In this document: piece after piece, positions 6,698 through 7,247 of the stretch
Layout: each line of letters opens with the position of its first letter
How positions within the stretch are numbered: the first letter of the stretch is position 1
Assembly (NCBI GenBank): GCA_905193995.1
Contig: CAJJQT010000095.1
Span: 1-7,247 of the forward strand
Direction of reading: 5' to 3'
Length of the DNA stretch: 7,247 nt
Source: an uncultured Porphyromonadaceae bacterium
GTDB lineage: Bacteria > Bacteroidota > Bacteroidia > Bacteroidales > Muribaculaceae
Position numbers and translations under genes: made by a program
Notes under the pieces: model-generated
Database searches by the model: none
Seen by the model: only the letters and a program-made list of their open reading frames with translations
What the model was told of the DNA's origin: nothing

Positions 6698-6705
6698 CAA
6701 AAGTA
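6698..6705 (-). promoter_or_regulatory. Probable -7 promoter box for the membrane-protein/dehydrogenase pair
   Basis: The minus strand reads TACTTTTG (6705-6698), a full match to TAnnTTTG, about 64 bases before ATG 6634. Nineteen bases upstream is only CTG (6727-6725), a weak -33 element that lies inside the hairpin of the preceding terminator. The box lies within three bases of the terminator's T-run. Confidence 0.5.
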
Positions 6706-6707
6706 GC

Positions 6708-6749
6708 AAAAAAATCGCAGTTTTCAGGCCATATCGCGCTGAAAACGGC
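6708..6749 (-). terminator. Rho-independent-type terminator after phospholipase A
   Basis: Perfect eight-base inverted repeats GTTTTCAG and CTGAAAAC (6739-6746 and 6720-6727) enclose an 11-base loop. Past one mismatch, two further G/C pairs lengthen the stem. On the minus strand the stem is followed by GA and then seven Ts (6714-6708). It lies 12 bases after the phospholipase stop, where a terminator is expected. The stem is AU-rich, so its strength is uncertain. Confidence 0.6.
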
Positions 6750-6760
6750 TTTTGAGGCAA

Positions 6761-7247
6761 TCAGAAGTCGCTGAACAGCTGCGGCCGGATGACTATTCCG
6801 ACGCGGAGCTGGCTCTTGAAGACTTTGTAATCGAGCAGACCTTCGCCGTAGCCGTTGTAGTACTGAAGGAAAATGTACTGGTTGACGCGGGTCGACCACC
6901 GGTAGGCGAGTTCAATGATGGTGTTGTAGTTGAGATTCCATCCCTTGCGCTTGACCAGTGTCACCGAACCGGTAAACTTTCGGTTATCGGTCGATGCCTG
7001 AACACCGCACTGGTATATGCCACTGTATTTCAGAATGTCGCGGTTGTTCTCGCCGTCGACGATCGGAATCCACACCTTGCCGAACACCATCAGATTGGGG
7101 TCGATGATTATGTTGGCGGCGAGCGAGATCTTGTTCCACGAGCGCGACCAGATGCTGTCGCGGCCGTTGCTCTCGTGCTCCACTATGAGACTAAGCTTGC
7201 CTATGTAGCGGTTCTTGACAAACAGAGGCTTCGTAAGTCCGATGCCG
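6761..7247 (-). CDS. pldA: Outer-membrane phospholipase A (OMPLA/PldA), 3' part
   Basis: The gene enters from the right edge and ends at TGA 6763-6761; 162 codons' worth is present (161 residues plus stop), and the 5' part is missing. The visible half is the C-terminal beta-barrel of outer-membrane phospholipase A, which releases fatty acids from phospholipids that reach the outer leaflet. The catalytic block reads EHESNGRD, then SRSWN: histidine and serine two residues apart, and asparagine 14 after the histidine, the same spacing as H142/S144/N156 of E. coli OMPLA. Further matches are DILKYSGIYQ and YNGYGEGLLDY, and the protein ends in phenylalanine, as barrel proteins inserted by BAM usually do. 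All three catalytic residues are kept, so an active enzyme is expected. The GTG at 7183 falls inside the conserved domain and is not the start; the frame stays open to the edge. Confidence 0.93.
   Translation of the reverse strand, partial: GIGLTKPLFVKNRYIGKLSLIVEHESNGRDSIWSRSWNKISLAANIIIDPNLMVFGKVWIPIVDGENNRDILKYSGIYQCGVQASTDNRKFTGSVTLVKRKGWNLNYNTIIELAYRWSTRVNQYIFLQYYNGYGEGLLDYKVFKSQLRVGIVIRPQLFSDF

Overview
The window looks like chromosomal DNA from a gut-type Bacteroidales, most likely near the Muribaculaceae. Coding regions are GC-rich and spacers AT-rich. Two spacers carry the Bacteroidetes sigma-ABfr promoter form (TTG, 20 bases, TAnnTTTG), and a third carries the TAnnTTTG box alone. 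Ribosome-binding sites are not Shine-Dalgarno-like. Several families are typical of this phylum: DUF4294, carboxyspermidine dehydrogenase, and a LytS/LytTR-type two-component pair. The taxon is inferred from these traits, not from a marker gene.

Layout. Positions 1-64 hold the last codons of an unidentified plus-strand gene. Positions 94-2670 hold a minus-strand block, in transcription order: a secreted glycerophosphodiester phosphodiesterase, a four-helix membrane sensor histidine kinase, and its LytTR response regulator, which overlaps the kinase gene by 22 bases. From a divergent 113-base spacer the plus strand carries an HdhA-like short-chain dehydrogenase (2784-3590), then a secreted DUF4294 protein (3650-4288) with its own promoter almost on top of its start codon. 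A 7-base tandem repeat and a GC hairpin fill the convergent gap at 4289-4358. The rest is minus strand: an outer-membrane phospholipase A entering from the right edge, a terminator-like hairpin, a promoter box, a membrane-only LPG-synthase-like protein (5558-6634), and a saccharopine-dehydrogenase-family enzyme that overlaps it by 13 bases (4359-5570).

How the genes may work together. The clearest functional units are the kinase/regulator pair and the translationally overlapping membrane-protein/dehydrogenase pair. Several products act on the envelope or its lipids (phospholipase A, the LPG-synthase-like protein, the phosphodiesterase), but the promoters and terminator suggest separate transcription units, so this is a loose theme and not one pathway. 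I see no tRNA, rRNA, CRISPR array, insertion sequence, phage gene or defence system. The window reads as ordinary core-type chromosome with a few regulatory details worth checking, and I found no convincing new multi-gene system.
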